Source: Acidobacteriota bacterium
GTDB taxonomy: Bacteria > Acidobacteriota > Terriglobia > UBA7540
DNA length: 7,566 nucleotides
Reading direction: 5' to 3'
Assembly (NCBI GenBank): GCA_021789565.1
Contig: JAJYJL010000347.1
Coordinates: forward strand, 1 to 7,566
Below are positions 1-6,745 of this stretch, one piece after another. Within the stretch, counting starts at the first letter, position 1. The number at the start of each line of letters is the position of its first letter. The notes beneath the pieces are model-generated. The model had not been told where the DNA came from. It made no database searches and saw nothing but the letters and a program-made list of their open reading frames with translations. A program made the position numbers and the translations under genes.

Positions 1-415
1 CCTTGGCACGCCTCTTCCCTTGAACGAATACCATGCGCCCCTCGAATGGTACGGATTACTGGTACACCAAGGTTGCGTGCGCAACGAGTATCACGAGTAC
101 CGCGTGGAAGAGCGGGAGTTCGGAGAAAAAGGCTGCCTGTTTTTCTACCGGGGATGTCACGGGCCGGTGGCCTACGGACCTTGCAACAAGTTCCTTTGGA
201 ACCGCCGCAGTTCCAAGACGCGAGTCGGTGTTCCTTGCCACGGCTGCACGGAGCCTGATTTCCCCCAGCCCTATCCCTTCTTCCAGACACGGGCGATCGC
301 AGACGTACCGCTGGTCTTGCCGGATGGAGTTGACCGGGCACACTACCTGGCATACAAGGCGATGGCAGCGGCAGCCGCCCCGAAGAGGCTAAAAGAACGT
401 AAGACACGGGTTTGA
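1..415 (+). CDS. hupS: [NiFe] hydrogenase small subunit, C-terminal part (5' end outside window)
   Basis: This is the electron-transfer subunit of a [NiFe] hydrogenase; it carries the Fe-S clusters that move electrons away from the Ni-Fe site. The frame is open from base 2 with no stop, so the gene starts before the window and the proximal-cluster half is missing. Numbering visible codons from base 2, the distal cluster ligands are H22 and C25 (HQGC), C45 and C52 (RGCHGP). The medial cluster ligands are C61, C79 and C82 (PCHGC); three Cys and no fourth fit a 3Fe-4S cluster, as known for most uptake enzymes. The protein ends in a basic tail (KRLKERKTRV) with no hydrophobic C-terminal helix, unlike group 1 membrane-bound enzymes, so a soluble or loosely associated complex is inferred. 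The large subunit gene starts 21 bases downstream. The family call is firm. The symbol follows the group 2 likeness of the partner subunit. Confidence 0.93.
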   Translation, partial: LGTPLPLNEYHAPLEWYGLLVHQGCVRNEYHEYRVEEREFGEKGCLFFYRGCHGPVAYGPCNKFLWNRRSSKTRVGVPCHGCTEPDFPQPYPFFQTRAIADVPLVLPDGVDRAHYLAYKAMAAAAAPKRLKERKTRV

Positions 416-436
416 TGCGGAGATGAGGGCCAGGCG

Positions 437-1957
437 ATGGCGCACAAACTGACGATTGATGTTCCGCTGAACCGGGTGGAGGGCGATCTTGAGGTTCGAG
501 TGGAAGTGGACGGCGAAGGTGTCTCGGATGCCTGGGCTTGCGGTACCCTTTACCGCGGCTTTGAAAAGATCCTCGTCGGGCGTGCAGCACTGGATGCGTT
601 GGTGATCACACCCCGCATTTGCGGGGTCTGCACCAGCGCCCATCTCGTCGCGGCAGCTCGCGCTCTCGACAGCATCGCGGGCACCACTCCGCCCGCCGCA
701 GCGGTCAGGATTCGCAACGTGGCGCTCATGACCGAGCACCTGCAGAGCGACATGCGTCATGCCTTTCTCACATTTGCCGCCGATTTCGTCAATCCCGCCT
801 ATGCAAAGCTGCCGCTTTTCGAGGAGGCCGTACGGCGTTACCAACCATTTCAGGGAGAAACGGTAATGGAAACGGTGCGGGAAACCTCCAAGATACTGGA
901 GATCCTCGTGACCATTGGGGGCCAATGGCCGCACTCGTCATTTATCGTGCCCGGAGGCATCATATCGGTCCCCAGCCCCGGAGATCTGCTCCAATGCCGT
1001 CTCCTGTTGCGCCGCTTCCGCACGTGGTACGAGAGGCGCATCCTCGGATGCACAATTGAGCGCTGGCAGGAGGTGCGCAGCGCCGCTGACCTGGAGCGCT
1101 GGCTGGAGGAATCCGATCACCACCGCAACAGCGATCTCGGTTTCTATCTGCGCTACGGCAAAGCGATCGGTCTCGACCGGATCGGCCGCGGTCCAGGGGC
1201 GTATCTCAGCTTCGGATCGCTTGATATGCCGAATGGGGGGCAGATGCACGCGACCGGCGCGAGCACGCAACTTGTCCCTGCCGGTTTCACTGCGGGTGGC
1301 GGCGGCGTTAGGGCGTTCGATGAGCGAAAGGTCAATGAACAGGTGGCGTACTCCTGGGCGGCCAACTACGAAGGTGGACGGCACCCCATGTCAGGCGAGA
1401 CGCAGCCCTACGCCACCGGCCAGGAAGCAGGCAAATATTCCTGGGCCAAGGCTCCGCGTTACGACGGCGTCTCCACAGAAACCGGTCCATTGGCTGAAGC
1501 GATCATCGCGGGCCATCCGCTGTTCAGCGATCTCATTTCTCGCGATGGTCCAAACGTCTTCGTACGCGAACTCGCCCGGCTGGTTCGGGCGACGGCATTG
1601 ATGCCGAGCATGGAAGGCTGGTTGACCGAGGCTTCTGAAGACTCCACGTATTACAAGAGTCCCGGAGTAATCACCGACGGAGAAGGAGTCGGATTGATCG
1701 AGGCGACCCGTGGCGCATTGGGACATTGGGTTCGCATCGAGAAGGGAGCCATTCAGCAGTACCAGGTCATCACGCCGACCGCGTGGAATGCTTCCTGCCG
1801 CGATGCAGATGGGACGCGTGGCCCGATGGAGGAGGCTCTGGTCGGCACTCCAGTGCGCGATGTCTCCAACCCGATCGAACTTGGGCATGTGGTGCGCTCC
1901 TTCGATCCATGCCTGGTTTGCACCGTTCATGCCATCCGAGCCAACCGCAAGACGTAG
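437..1957 (+). CDS. hupL: [NiFe] hydrogenase large subunit, group 2 (2a-like uptake type)
   Basis: This 506-residue catalytic subunit splits or forms H2 at the Ni-Fe centre. The N-terminal Ni ligands are C62 and C65 in RICGVCTSAH and the C-terminal pair is C492 and C495 in DPCLVCTVH. The conserved RVEGD motif with E15 is present. The stretch GGQWPHSSFIVPGGI, the C-terminal block WNASCRDADGTRGP and the EALVGTP segment resemble, from memory, cyanobacterial HupL and mycobacterial HucL (group 2a) more than group 1 enzymes. Length fits the family (about 500-540). After H498, where these subunits are normally cut, there are only eight residues (AIRANRKT), a short extension, and the processing protease is the next gene. 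The ATG at 437 puts RVEGD at the usual distance from the N-terminus; only a weak purine-rich ribosome site precedes it. Subgroup is inferred: the signalling genes downstream are more typical of sensory groups 2b/2c. Confidence 0.96.
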   Translation: MAHKLTIDVPLNRVEGDLEVRVEVDGEGVSDAWACGTLYRGFEKILVGRAALDALVITPRICGVCTSAHLVAAARALDSIAGTTPPAAAVRIRNVALMTEHLQSDMRHAFLTFAADFVNPAYAKLPLFEEAVRRYQPFQGETVMETVRETSKILEILVTIGGQWPHSSFIVPGGIISVPSPGDLLQCRLLLRRFRTWYERRILGCTIERWQEVRSAADLERWLEESDHHRNSDLGFYLRYGKAIGLDRIGRGPGAYLSFGSLDMPNGGQMHATGASTQLVPAGFTAGGGGVRAFDERKVNEQVAYSWAANYEGGRHPMSGETQPYATGQEAGKYSWAKAPRYDGVSTETGPLAEAIIAGHPLFSDLISRDGPNVFVRELARLVRATALMPSMEGWLTEASEDSTYYKSPGVITDGEGVGLIEATRGALGHWVRIEKGAIQQYQVITPTAWNASCRDADGTRGPMEEALVGTPVRDVSNPIELGHVVRSFDPCLVCTVHAIRANRKT

Positions 1958-1968
1958 GGATTCAACCG

Positions 1969-2406
1969 ATGAAGCGCATCATCTGTATCGGGAATCGTCA
2001 TCGCCCGGAGGACTTGGCCGGGCCTGCCGTGTGCGACCTGATAAAGCGCGGCCCGATACCAGAGGACGTGGAAGTGGTCGATGGTGGGCTGGCCTCGCTC
2101 AATCTGTTGCGCTATCTGGATGGTGCCGAGCGCATTGTCTTCGTCGATCAGGTAGAGGGCTTTGCGCGTCCCGGCCAGGTGGTCATCCTCGATGCGCAAG
2201 ACGCCGCAGCAGGCGCAGCGGATTCATATGACCATGCAGGCGGGCTCCCTTATTTGCTGCGTTTGCTGCCTGCGGTGCGGGAGGCCCCGCTGCCGCAAAT
2301 TGTAATCGTGGGCATTGAAAGACAGGCAGACGGGAAGGCCCTTGATTCGGCCGCCGCACTCGCACTTGAGCTTGCAATGGGCGACTGTGCCGGAGGCACC
2401 TCATGA
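1969..2406 (+). CDS. hupD: Hydrogenase maturation endopeptidase (HupD/HyaD/HycI family)
   Basis: This 145-residue peptidase is expected to remove the C-terminal extension of the large subunit after nickel insertion, which closes the active site. The fold signature is visible: an N-terminal strand ending in GN (residues 8-9), an acidic pair E14-D15 before AGP, then DGG (38-40), VFVDQV with D60, and YDHAGGLPYLL with H89. By comparison with E. coli HybD (E16, D62, H93), the nickel-recognising residues here would be D15, D60 and H89, so the site looks complete. The usual glycine after the acidic pair is replaced by L16, a small departure. An AGGGA-like ribosome site lies about 8 bases before the ATG, and the gene starts 11 bases after hupL. 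Its stop overlaps the next start (ATGA at 2403-2406). Its presence implies that the large subunit is really processed, unlike HupUV-type H2 sensors, which lack the extension. Confidence 0.92.
   Translation: MKRIICIGNRHRPEDLAGPAVCDLIKRGPIPEDVEVVDGGLASLNLLRYLDGAERIVFVDQVEGFARPGQVVILDAQDAAAGAADSYDHAGGLPYLLRLLPAVREAPLPQIVIVGIERQADGKALDSAAALALELAMGDCAGGTS
2392..2396 (+). promoter_or_regulatory. Ribosome binding site of the hybrid kinase, inside hupD
   Basis: A perfect GGAGG lies six bases before the ATG at 2403, within the last codons of the protease gene. It fixes the kinase start and, with the 4-base ATGA overlap, points to translational coupling between the protease and the kinase. Confidence 0.75.
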
Positions 2407-4604
2407 CGGCGGATCACCAGGAGCGGGACGAGAAAGAACTGCTCATGGAAGAGGTGCGGGTTTCGCGCCGCGCCGCCGGAATCACAGCGCAATTGGTTGT
2501 CGAGCAATTCGAAAAGATGGAGCAGGTGCAGCGGCGCCTGGAAGAAAAGGCGGCCATGGAAAGCGCGCTCAACGCGCTGCTGGGCCTCTCGCTGACGGAC
2601 CTGCCGCAAAACGAGATGTTGAACCGCGCACTCGATCTTGTGCTTTCCACTCCATGGCTCGATGCGCGGGGCCAGGCGGCCATCCTGCTCGTTGAGGACG
2701 AACCCGAAACGCTGGTGATGAAGGCGCAACACAGTTTACCTGCAGAACTGCAGAGTGCGTGCGGGCGCGTACGCTTCGGACATTGCCTCTGCGGCTCTGC
2801 TGCGGCGGTACGGGAACCGATCTTCGTCGAGGAACTTGCCCCTCCCGAAATGACCCAGCAACAGGAACTCCACGGCGGTTACTGTGTCCCGCTGGTTTCC
2901 TCGGAGGTCCTGCTGGGCGTGCTAACTGTTCATGTGAATGCTGGACACCGGCATGACGCAGCCAAAGCGGCGTTCTTGCGTGGCGCAGCCGACGTTCTGG
3001 CCGGGGTCATTGAACGCCAGCGCATCATGGAAAAGCTGCGGCAGGCGACGAAAGCTGCCGATGCCGCCAACCGCGCCAAAAGCACCTTCCTCGCCAATAT
3101 GAGCCACGAACTCCGAACGCCGCTCAACGCCATCATCGGCTACAGCGAAATGCTCCAGGAGGAAGCCGAGGATGTCGGCCAAGCCGATTTTGTCCTCGAT
3201 CTAAAGAAGATCCAATCCGCCGGTCGGCATCTGCTTGAGTTGATCAACAGCGTCCTGGACCTCTCCAAGATCGAGGCCGGCAAGATGGAGTTGTACCTGG
3301 AGACATTTGACGTTGCCGGCATGATCCAGGATGTGGTCGCAGTTGTCCAGCCGCTGTTGGCAAAGAACGCCAATCAGCTTCAAGTTCGCTGCGACGAGTC
3401 AGTCGGCCGCATATGCACGGACCTGACTAAGCTGCGGCAATCGGTGCTCAACCTGCTCAGCAATGCGTGCAAGTTCACCGAGCGGGGAACAATCCACCTG
3501 GAGGTGACGCGCGAAGCGGCTCCACAAGGGGATAAGAGTGACTGGGTCACCTTCAGTGTTCGCGACACCGGTATCGGCATGACACCGGAGCAGATGGCCC
3601 GAATCTTCCAGCCGTTTACCCAGGCGGAGGCCAACACTTCACGTCAATTCGGCGGCACAGGCCTTGGGCTCTCCATCACACAAAGCTTTTGCAACATGAT
3701 GGGCGGTGAAATCTCGGTCGAGAGCACCCCCGGCGCAGGAACAATCTTCCGCATGCGGCTGCCTGTAAATATCGCAGCCGGACGGGAAACTGAAAGGACA
3801 GAGGTGACCAGAGCGCCTTTGCCGGAGGTCTTCGGCAGCGGAACGCGGTTGCTGGTGATCGATGACGAACCTGCGGCGCGCGACCTGATGCAGCGCTTCC
3901 TCAGCAAGGAAGGCTTTAGTGTCATCACTGCCGCCAGCGGACCCGAAGGTCTCCGCTTGGCTAGAGCGTTGCACCCGGATGCCATCACACTGGATGTCAT
4001 GATGCCGGGCATGGACGGCTGGGCAGTCCTCAAGGCGTTGAAATTCGATCCCGGGTTGGCCGACATCCCAGTAATCATGCTGACGATGGTCGATAGTATG
4101 AACCTGGGATACGCCCTTGGCGCCGCCGAGTATCTTACCAAGCCGGTCGACCGGAACCGGCTGCTGTCGGTCCTGGAGAATTACCGGCGGGCGCCGTTAG
4201 CGGGGACTGTGCTGGTAGTAGAGGATGACGCTGCCACACGGGAGATGCTGCGCCGCATGCTGGAGCGCGAAAAGTGGGACGTGGCCGAAGCGTGCAACGG
4301 TCGGGAAGCGCTGGATTGGCTTTCCCGGAACCAGGCGAGTGTCATCCTGCTGGACTTGATGATGCCGCAGATGGATGGGTTTGAATTCGTCGAGCACTGG
4401 CACAAGCACGACCTCGCGCGCTCCACTCCCATCCTCGTGGTGACCGCCAAGGACCTGAGCGACGAAGATCATCTCCGCCTCAACGGTTACGTGGAGAAGA
4501 TCGTGCAGAAGGGCGCCTATGCTCGCGAGCAGTTGATGCATGAGATTCAGGCCCTGCTGCAAACCTGCCTGCGGCGCAAGAATGTAAAACAAGCGCATAC
4601 ATGA
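2403..4604 (+). CDS. Soluble hybrid sensor histidine kinase: GAF-HisKA-HATPase-REC-REC
   Basis: This 733-residue signalling kinase has, in order: a charged, probably coiled-coil N-terminus (about 8-58), a GAF sensor domain (about 60-205), a DHp domain with phospho-acceptor H235 in MSHELRTPLNAIIGYSEM, and a catalytic domain (about 335-455) with N354 in the N box, DTGIGM (G1) and GGTGLGL (G2). Two receivers follow: REC1 (about 481-595; D487/D488, acceptor D531, K580) and REC2 (about 601-718; E607-D609, acceptor D651, T680, K703 in a QKGAY rather than a KP context). No signal peptide or membrane segment is visible, so it should be cytoplasmic. The GAF domain is rich in Cys and His (C120, H127, C128, C130, H157, C161), suggesting a metal, haem or redox ligand. 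The start overlaps the hydrogenase protease stop by four bases, so it probably senses or reports hydrogenase or redox state; the actual ligand is unknown. A lone receiver follows after 13 bases. Confidence 0.95.
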   Translation: MTADHQERDEKELLMEEVRVSRRAAGITAQLVVEQFEKMEQVQRRLEEKAAMESALNALLGLSLTDLPQNEMLNRALDLVLSTPWLDARGQAAILLVEDEPETLVMKAQHSLPAELQSACGRVRFGHCLCGSAAAVREPIFVEELAPPEMTQQQELHGGYCVPLVSSEVLLGVLTVHVNAGHRHDAAKAAFLRGAADVLAGVIERQRIMEKLRQATKAADAANRAKSTFLANMSHELRTPLNAIIGYSEMLQEEAEDVGQADFVLDLKKIQSAGRHLLELINSVLDLSKIEAGKMELYLETFDVAGMIQDVVAVVQPLLAKNANQLQVRCDESVGRICTDLTKLRQSVLNLLSNACKFTERGTIHLEVTREAAPQGDKSDWVTFSVRDTGIGMTPEQMARIFQPFTQAEANTSRQFGGTGLGLSITQSFCNMMGGEISVESTPGAGTIFRMRLPVNIAAGRETERTEVTRAPLPEVFGSGTRLLVIDDEPAARDLMQRFLSKEGFSVITAASGPEGLRLARALHPDAITLDVMMPGMDGWAVLKALKFDPGLADIPVIMLTMVDSMNLGYALGAAEYLTKPVDRNRLLSVLENYRRAPLAGTVLVVEDDAATREMLRRMLEREKWDVAEACNGREALDWLSRNQASVILLDLMMPQMDGFEFVEHWHKHDLARSTPILVVTAKDLSDEDHLRLNGYVEKIVQKGAYAREQLMHEIQALLQTCLRRKNVKQAHT

Positions 4605-4617
4605 AGGAGCGGGAACG

Positions 4618-4995
4618 ATGGCCAGGATTCTGTTAGTCGAGGACAACGAGATGAACCGCGATATGCTCTCCCGGCGACTGCTGCGCAGAGGCTATGAAGT
4701 GGTGCTGGCAGTTGATGGCGCCGAAGGACTGCGAAGATCAATCGCTGACTCTCCCGACCTGATCTTGATGGACATGAGCCTGCCTGTGTTGGATGGCTGG
4801 GAGGCGGCCCGCCAACTTAAGTCATCGCCAGAGACTCGCGGCCTCCCCATCATCGCCCTCACTTCTCACGCCATGAGCGGCGATCGCGAAGCGGCCATGG
4901 AAGCCGGCTGCGACGAGTATGAAACAAAACCCATCGACCTGCCGCGCCTGCTGGAGAAAATGGAGACGCTGCTGAAGCGCAGCGTCGCGCCGTAA
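4618..4995 (+). CDS. Single-domain response regulator (CheY/DivK-like receiver)
   Basis: This 125-residue protein is one complete receiver domain with no output domain. It has the acidic pocket E8-D9, phospho-acceptor D52 (LILMDMSLP), T82 and K104 (TKP), so it should be phosphorylatable. Such lone receivers act as phosphate shuttles or bind a partner protein. It follows the hybrid kinase by 13 bases with a good ribosome site (AAGGAG about 8 bases before the ATG), so it is very likely in the same operon and a target or relay step of that kinase. Its first helix (DNEMNRDMLSRRLLRRGY) is nearly the same as that of the receiver in the convergent phosphatase gene (DNDVNRDVLSRRLQREGY) and unlike the two receivers of the hybrid kinase, which suggests a shared upstream partner. 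Confidence 0.93.
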   Translation: MARILLVEDNEMNRDMLSRRLLRRGYEVVLAVDGAEGLRRSIADSPDLILMDMSLPVLDGWEAARQLKSSPETRGLPIIALTSHAMSGDREAAMEAGCDEYETKPIDLPRLLEKMETLLKRSVAP

Positions 4996-4997
4996 TT

Positions 4998-5081
4998 GCC
5001 GACTCAGTGAAATTTCACCACCGAAAGCGTGATGTCATCCGACTGGGGAACCCCCACGCTCCAGGCGCGCACTGAGTCGGC
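4998..5081. repeat. 12-base perfect inverted repeat spanning the convergent gene junction
   Basis: GCCGACTCAGTG at 4998-5009 is the exact reverse complement of CACTGAGTCGGC at 5070-5081, with 60 bases between. The left arm covers the 8-base intergenic gap and the stop codon of the phosphatase; the right arm is inside its last 30 codons. A second perfect palindrome, GTGAAATTTCAC (5007-5018), overlaps the left arm. No T-run follows on either strand, so this is not a standard intrinsic terminator, but an RNA hairpin at the 3' end of the phosphatase message, or of read-through from the receiver gene, is possible. Function is unknown. Confidence 0.5.
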
Positions 5082-6650
5082 TACCGATGTGCAGATATCA
5101 GCCGACGACTGCTCGAGGTTTCGTAAGACAGAGCTGACCAGTCGTTCATCCCCAAATTCTTCATCCTGTGCATTGAAGGCTTCAGTAACGCCGTCTGTGT
5201 AAGCCACCAGAACGTCGCCCGTCTCCAGTTGCACTGCGCCTTCTTCAAATGCCGCCTCCGGCAGCACACCTAATACGGGGCCACCCACATCGGGAACGGT
5301 GACAATCTCTCGCTTTGCGCCGCGCACCAGCAGTGGCATCAGATGGCCGGCGTTTACATATCGGAGCTGCCGATTGCGCAGGTCCAGGCAGGCGTAGAAG
5401 AGCGAAACGAATTTGCCTGTTTCTGTCCAGTCATGTATCTGCAGGTTGAGGACCCTCATCAGCCGCGCAAGGTTTCTGATCGACGGCCGCGCCTGGCTTC
5501 GCAACGAGGCCACCAGGGTGGCCATCACCAGCGCCGCCGGTATCCCCTTGCCCTGAACATCCGCCATGACCAGCCCCAAGTGGAAGTCGTCCAGCACCAG
5601 GAAATCGAAATAATCTCCGCCTACGCTTCGCGCAGGCAGGCAAGTGCCCGCGAGATCGAACCCCGCTATCTGCGGGAACTGCACCGGAAGGAGCCGCTGC
5701 TGAACGCGGCCTGCCATGTCGAGTTCCCAGCGCAACCGTTCCGCTTCAGCTTTCTGCTTTGCAGCACGTTCCTCGCGCAGGCGCTTCTTTTCCAGGTAGG
5801 CGCCCACCCGGGCCCTCAGCAAAACGGGATTGAAGGGCTTCGGCAGGTAATCATCTGCGCCCATCTCGATGCAGCGCACAATGCTGTCCATTTCGTCGAC
5901 AGAAGAAATCATGATCACCGGCAGGTCGAACCAGCGTGTCTCGCTTCGTATTCGCTGAAGCACCTCGTAGCCGTTCATTAGCGGCATCATAATGTCGAGC
6001 AGTACCAGGTCAAAGGATTCCGCTTCGAGCATTGCCAGTGCCCTCGATCCGTCCTCTGCCAAGCTGACGGCATAGCCTTCGCGTTGCAGGCGCCGAGAAA
6101 GCACGTCACGGTTCACATCGTTATCATCGACCACCAGCACACGACTGCCAGCCCCATTCTTAACCCGCGCGTTCGCTTGCGTTAGGGATTGCTCTGCCAC
6201 AAGGTAGCTGTCGCCAACAACGCTCTCTACGCCTTTCAACATGGTCAACAAGGCTTCCGCTGCCGTTTGCACTTTGGCAAGGTCCGCTACCAGTTCTTGC
6301 GGGCCGGTACTTATTGCAGCGCGCAGACCCTCTGTGCTTGCGATTACAGCTTGTATGCGTGTGTTCAGAACGTTCCGCATCCGTTCAGCTAAACCGGCAG
6401 TGTAAGCTGGATCGGCGAGGTGGGAAGGGGCCATCAACTCATTCACCTGCCGCAGAAGCCACTCGCCTTGGGCGTGTATATCGGCGAGGGTTTCCGCAAT
6501 CCGGGGCGCCGAGTCCGCAGGCGGATCTTCGACCCAAAGTGCAGTGTAGCCAAGGATGGCATTCAGGAATGTCCGCAAGTCGTGGCGCAGATTTGCAAAA
6601 GCCCGTTCGATATGCGGGCCCGATGCTGCGGACTTTCCAGCTTGAGGCAT
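5004..6650 (-). CDS. Receiver-linked PP2C (RsbU/SpoIIE-type) serine phosphatase with N-terminal DHp-like region
   Basis: Counting from the ATG at 6650 (548 residues), the protein has an N-terminal helical region with a HisKA-like box around H23 (RHDLRTFLNAILGY, the usual Pro changed to Phe) and a second similar helical segment (about 87-144) without the His; no ATPase domain follows. A receiver comes next (about 169-286: D175/D176, acceptor D219, K271 in PKPF), then a charged coiled linker (287-321) and a SpoIIE-type PP2C phosphatase with metal-binding residues in GGDYFD (D346, D349), ADVQGKG (D364), YTDG (D486) and SDDIT (D538, D539). The family dephosphorylates serine on anti-anti-sigma (STAS) proteins to release sigma factors. 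The receiver presumably switches the phosphatase on or off. A TTG at 6662 would add four residues; neither start has a clear ribosome site. The gene converges on the receiver gene with an 8-base gap, so it has its own promoter to the right. No STAS or anti-sigma gene is in the window. Confidence 0.93.
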   Translation of the reverse strand: MPQAGKSAASGPHIERAFANLRHDLRTFLNAILGYTALWVEDPPADSAPRIAETLADIHAQGEWLLRQVNELMAPSHLADPAYTAGLAERMRNVLNTRIQAVIASTEGLRAAISTGPQELVADLAKVQTAAEALLTMLKGVESVVGDSYLVAEQSLTQANARVKNGAGSRVLVVDDNDVNRDVLSRRLQREGYAVSLAEDGSRALAMLEAESFDLVLLDIMMPLMNGYEVLQRIRSETRWFDLPVIMISSVDEMDSIVRCIEMGADDYLPKPFNPVLLRARVGAYLEKKRLREERAAKQKAEAERLRWELDMAGRVQQRLLPVQFPQIAGFDLAGTCLPARSVGGDYFDFLVLDDFHLGLVMADVQGKGIPAALVMATLVASLRSQARPSIRNLARLMRVLNLQIHDWTETGKFVSLFYACLDLRNRQLRYVNAGHLMPLLVRGAKREIVTVPDVGGPVLGVLPEAAFEEGAVQLETGDVLVAYTDGVTEAFNAQDEEFGDERLVSSVLRNLEQSSADICTSVADSVRAWSVGVPQSDDITLSVVKFH

Positions 6651-6681
6651 GGCAAGTGGCAATAAGTATATCGGAAAGGTT

Positions 6682-6694
6682 TAAGTCATTGATT
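6682..6694 (-). promoter_or_regulatory. IHF-consensus-like site next to the putative att site
   Basis: On the - strand AATCAATGACTTA fits the E. coli IHF consensus WATCAANNNNTTR at every fixed position. It lies about 70 bases from the tmRNA 3' fragment, a distance common for accessory sites in tyrosine-recombinase att regions. It may instead belong to the phosphatase promoter. Whether this organism has an IHF with that specificity cannot be seen. Confidence 0.3.
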
Positions 6695-6719
6695 AAAAAT
6701 CATATAGCTTGATGAGACA

Positions 6720-6742
6720 TGAGTTGCGATCAAAATAACTCA
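6720..6742. repeat. Weak hairpin (6-base stem) left of the tmRNA fragment
   Basis: TGAGTT at 6720-6725 pairs with AACTCA at 6737-6742 around an 11-base loop. Read in the direction of the tmRNA fragment it lies about 20 bases past the CCA end, where a tmRNA terminator could stand, but the stem is short and no strong T-run follows. It is only a weak candidate. Confidence 0.2.
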
Positions 6743-6745
6743 CGC

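Noticed and set aside
389..934. 181-residue - strand ORF opposite the hydrogenase large subunit
   Set aside because: Lies antisense to the conserved Ni-binding region; no recognisable features.
2315..2695. 126-residue + strand ORF bridging the protease and kinase genes
   Set aside because: It overlaps two well-supported genes in a different frame, and the kinase has a clear GGAGG at its own start.
4993..5018. Intrinsic terminator between the converging genes
   Set aside because: There is a palindrome and an inverted repeat, but no T-run on either strand and a gap of only 8 bases, so it was listed as a repeat instead.
5343..5981. 212-residue + strand ORF inside the phosphatase gene
   Set aside because: It is antisense to conserved receiver and PP2C domains and its sequence resembles no protein family. 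It arises from the GC-rich codon pattern of the real gene.
6663..6700. Sigma-70 promoter for the phosphatase gene using TATACT at 6670-6665
   Set aside because: The best -35-like match (ATGACT) is only 13 bases away and transcription would start almost at the start codon, so it is not convincing.
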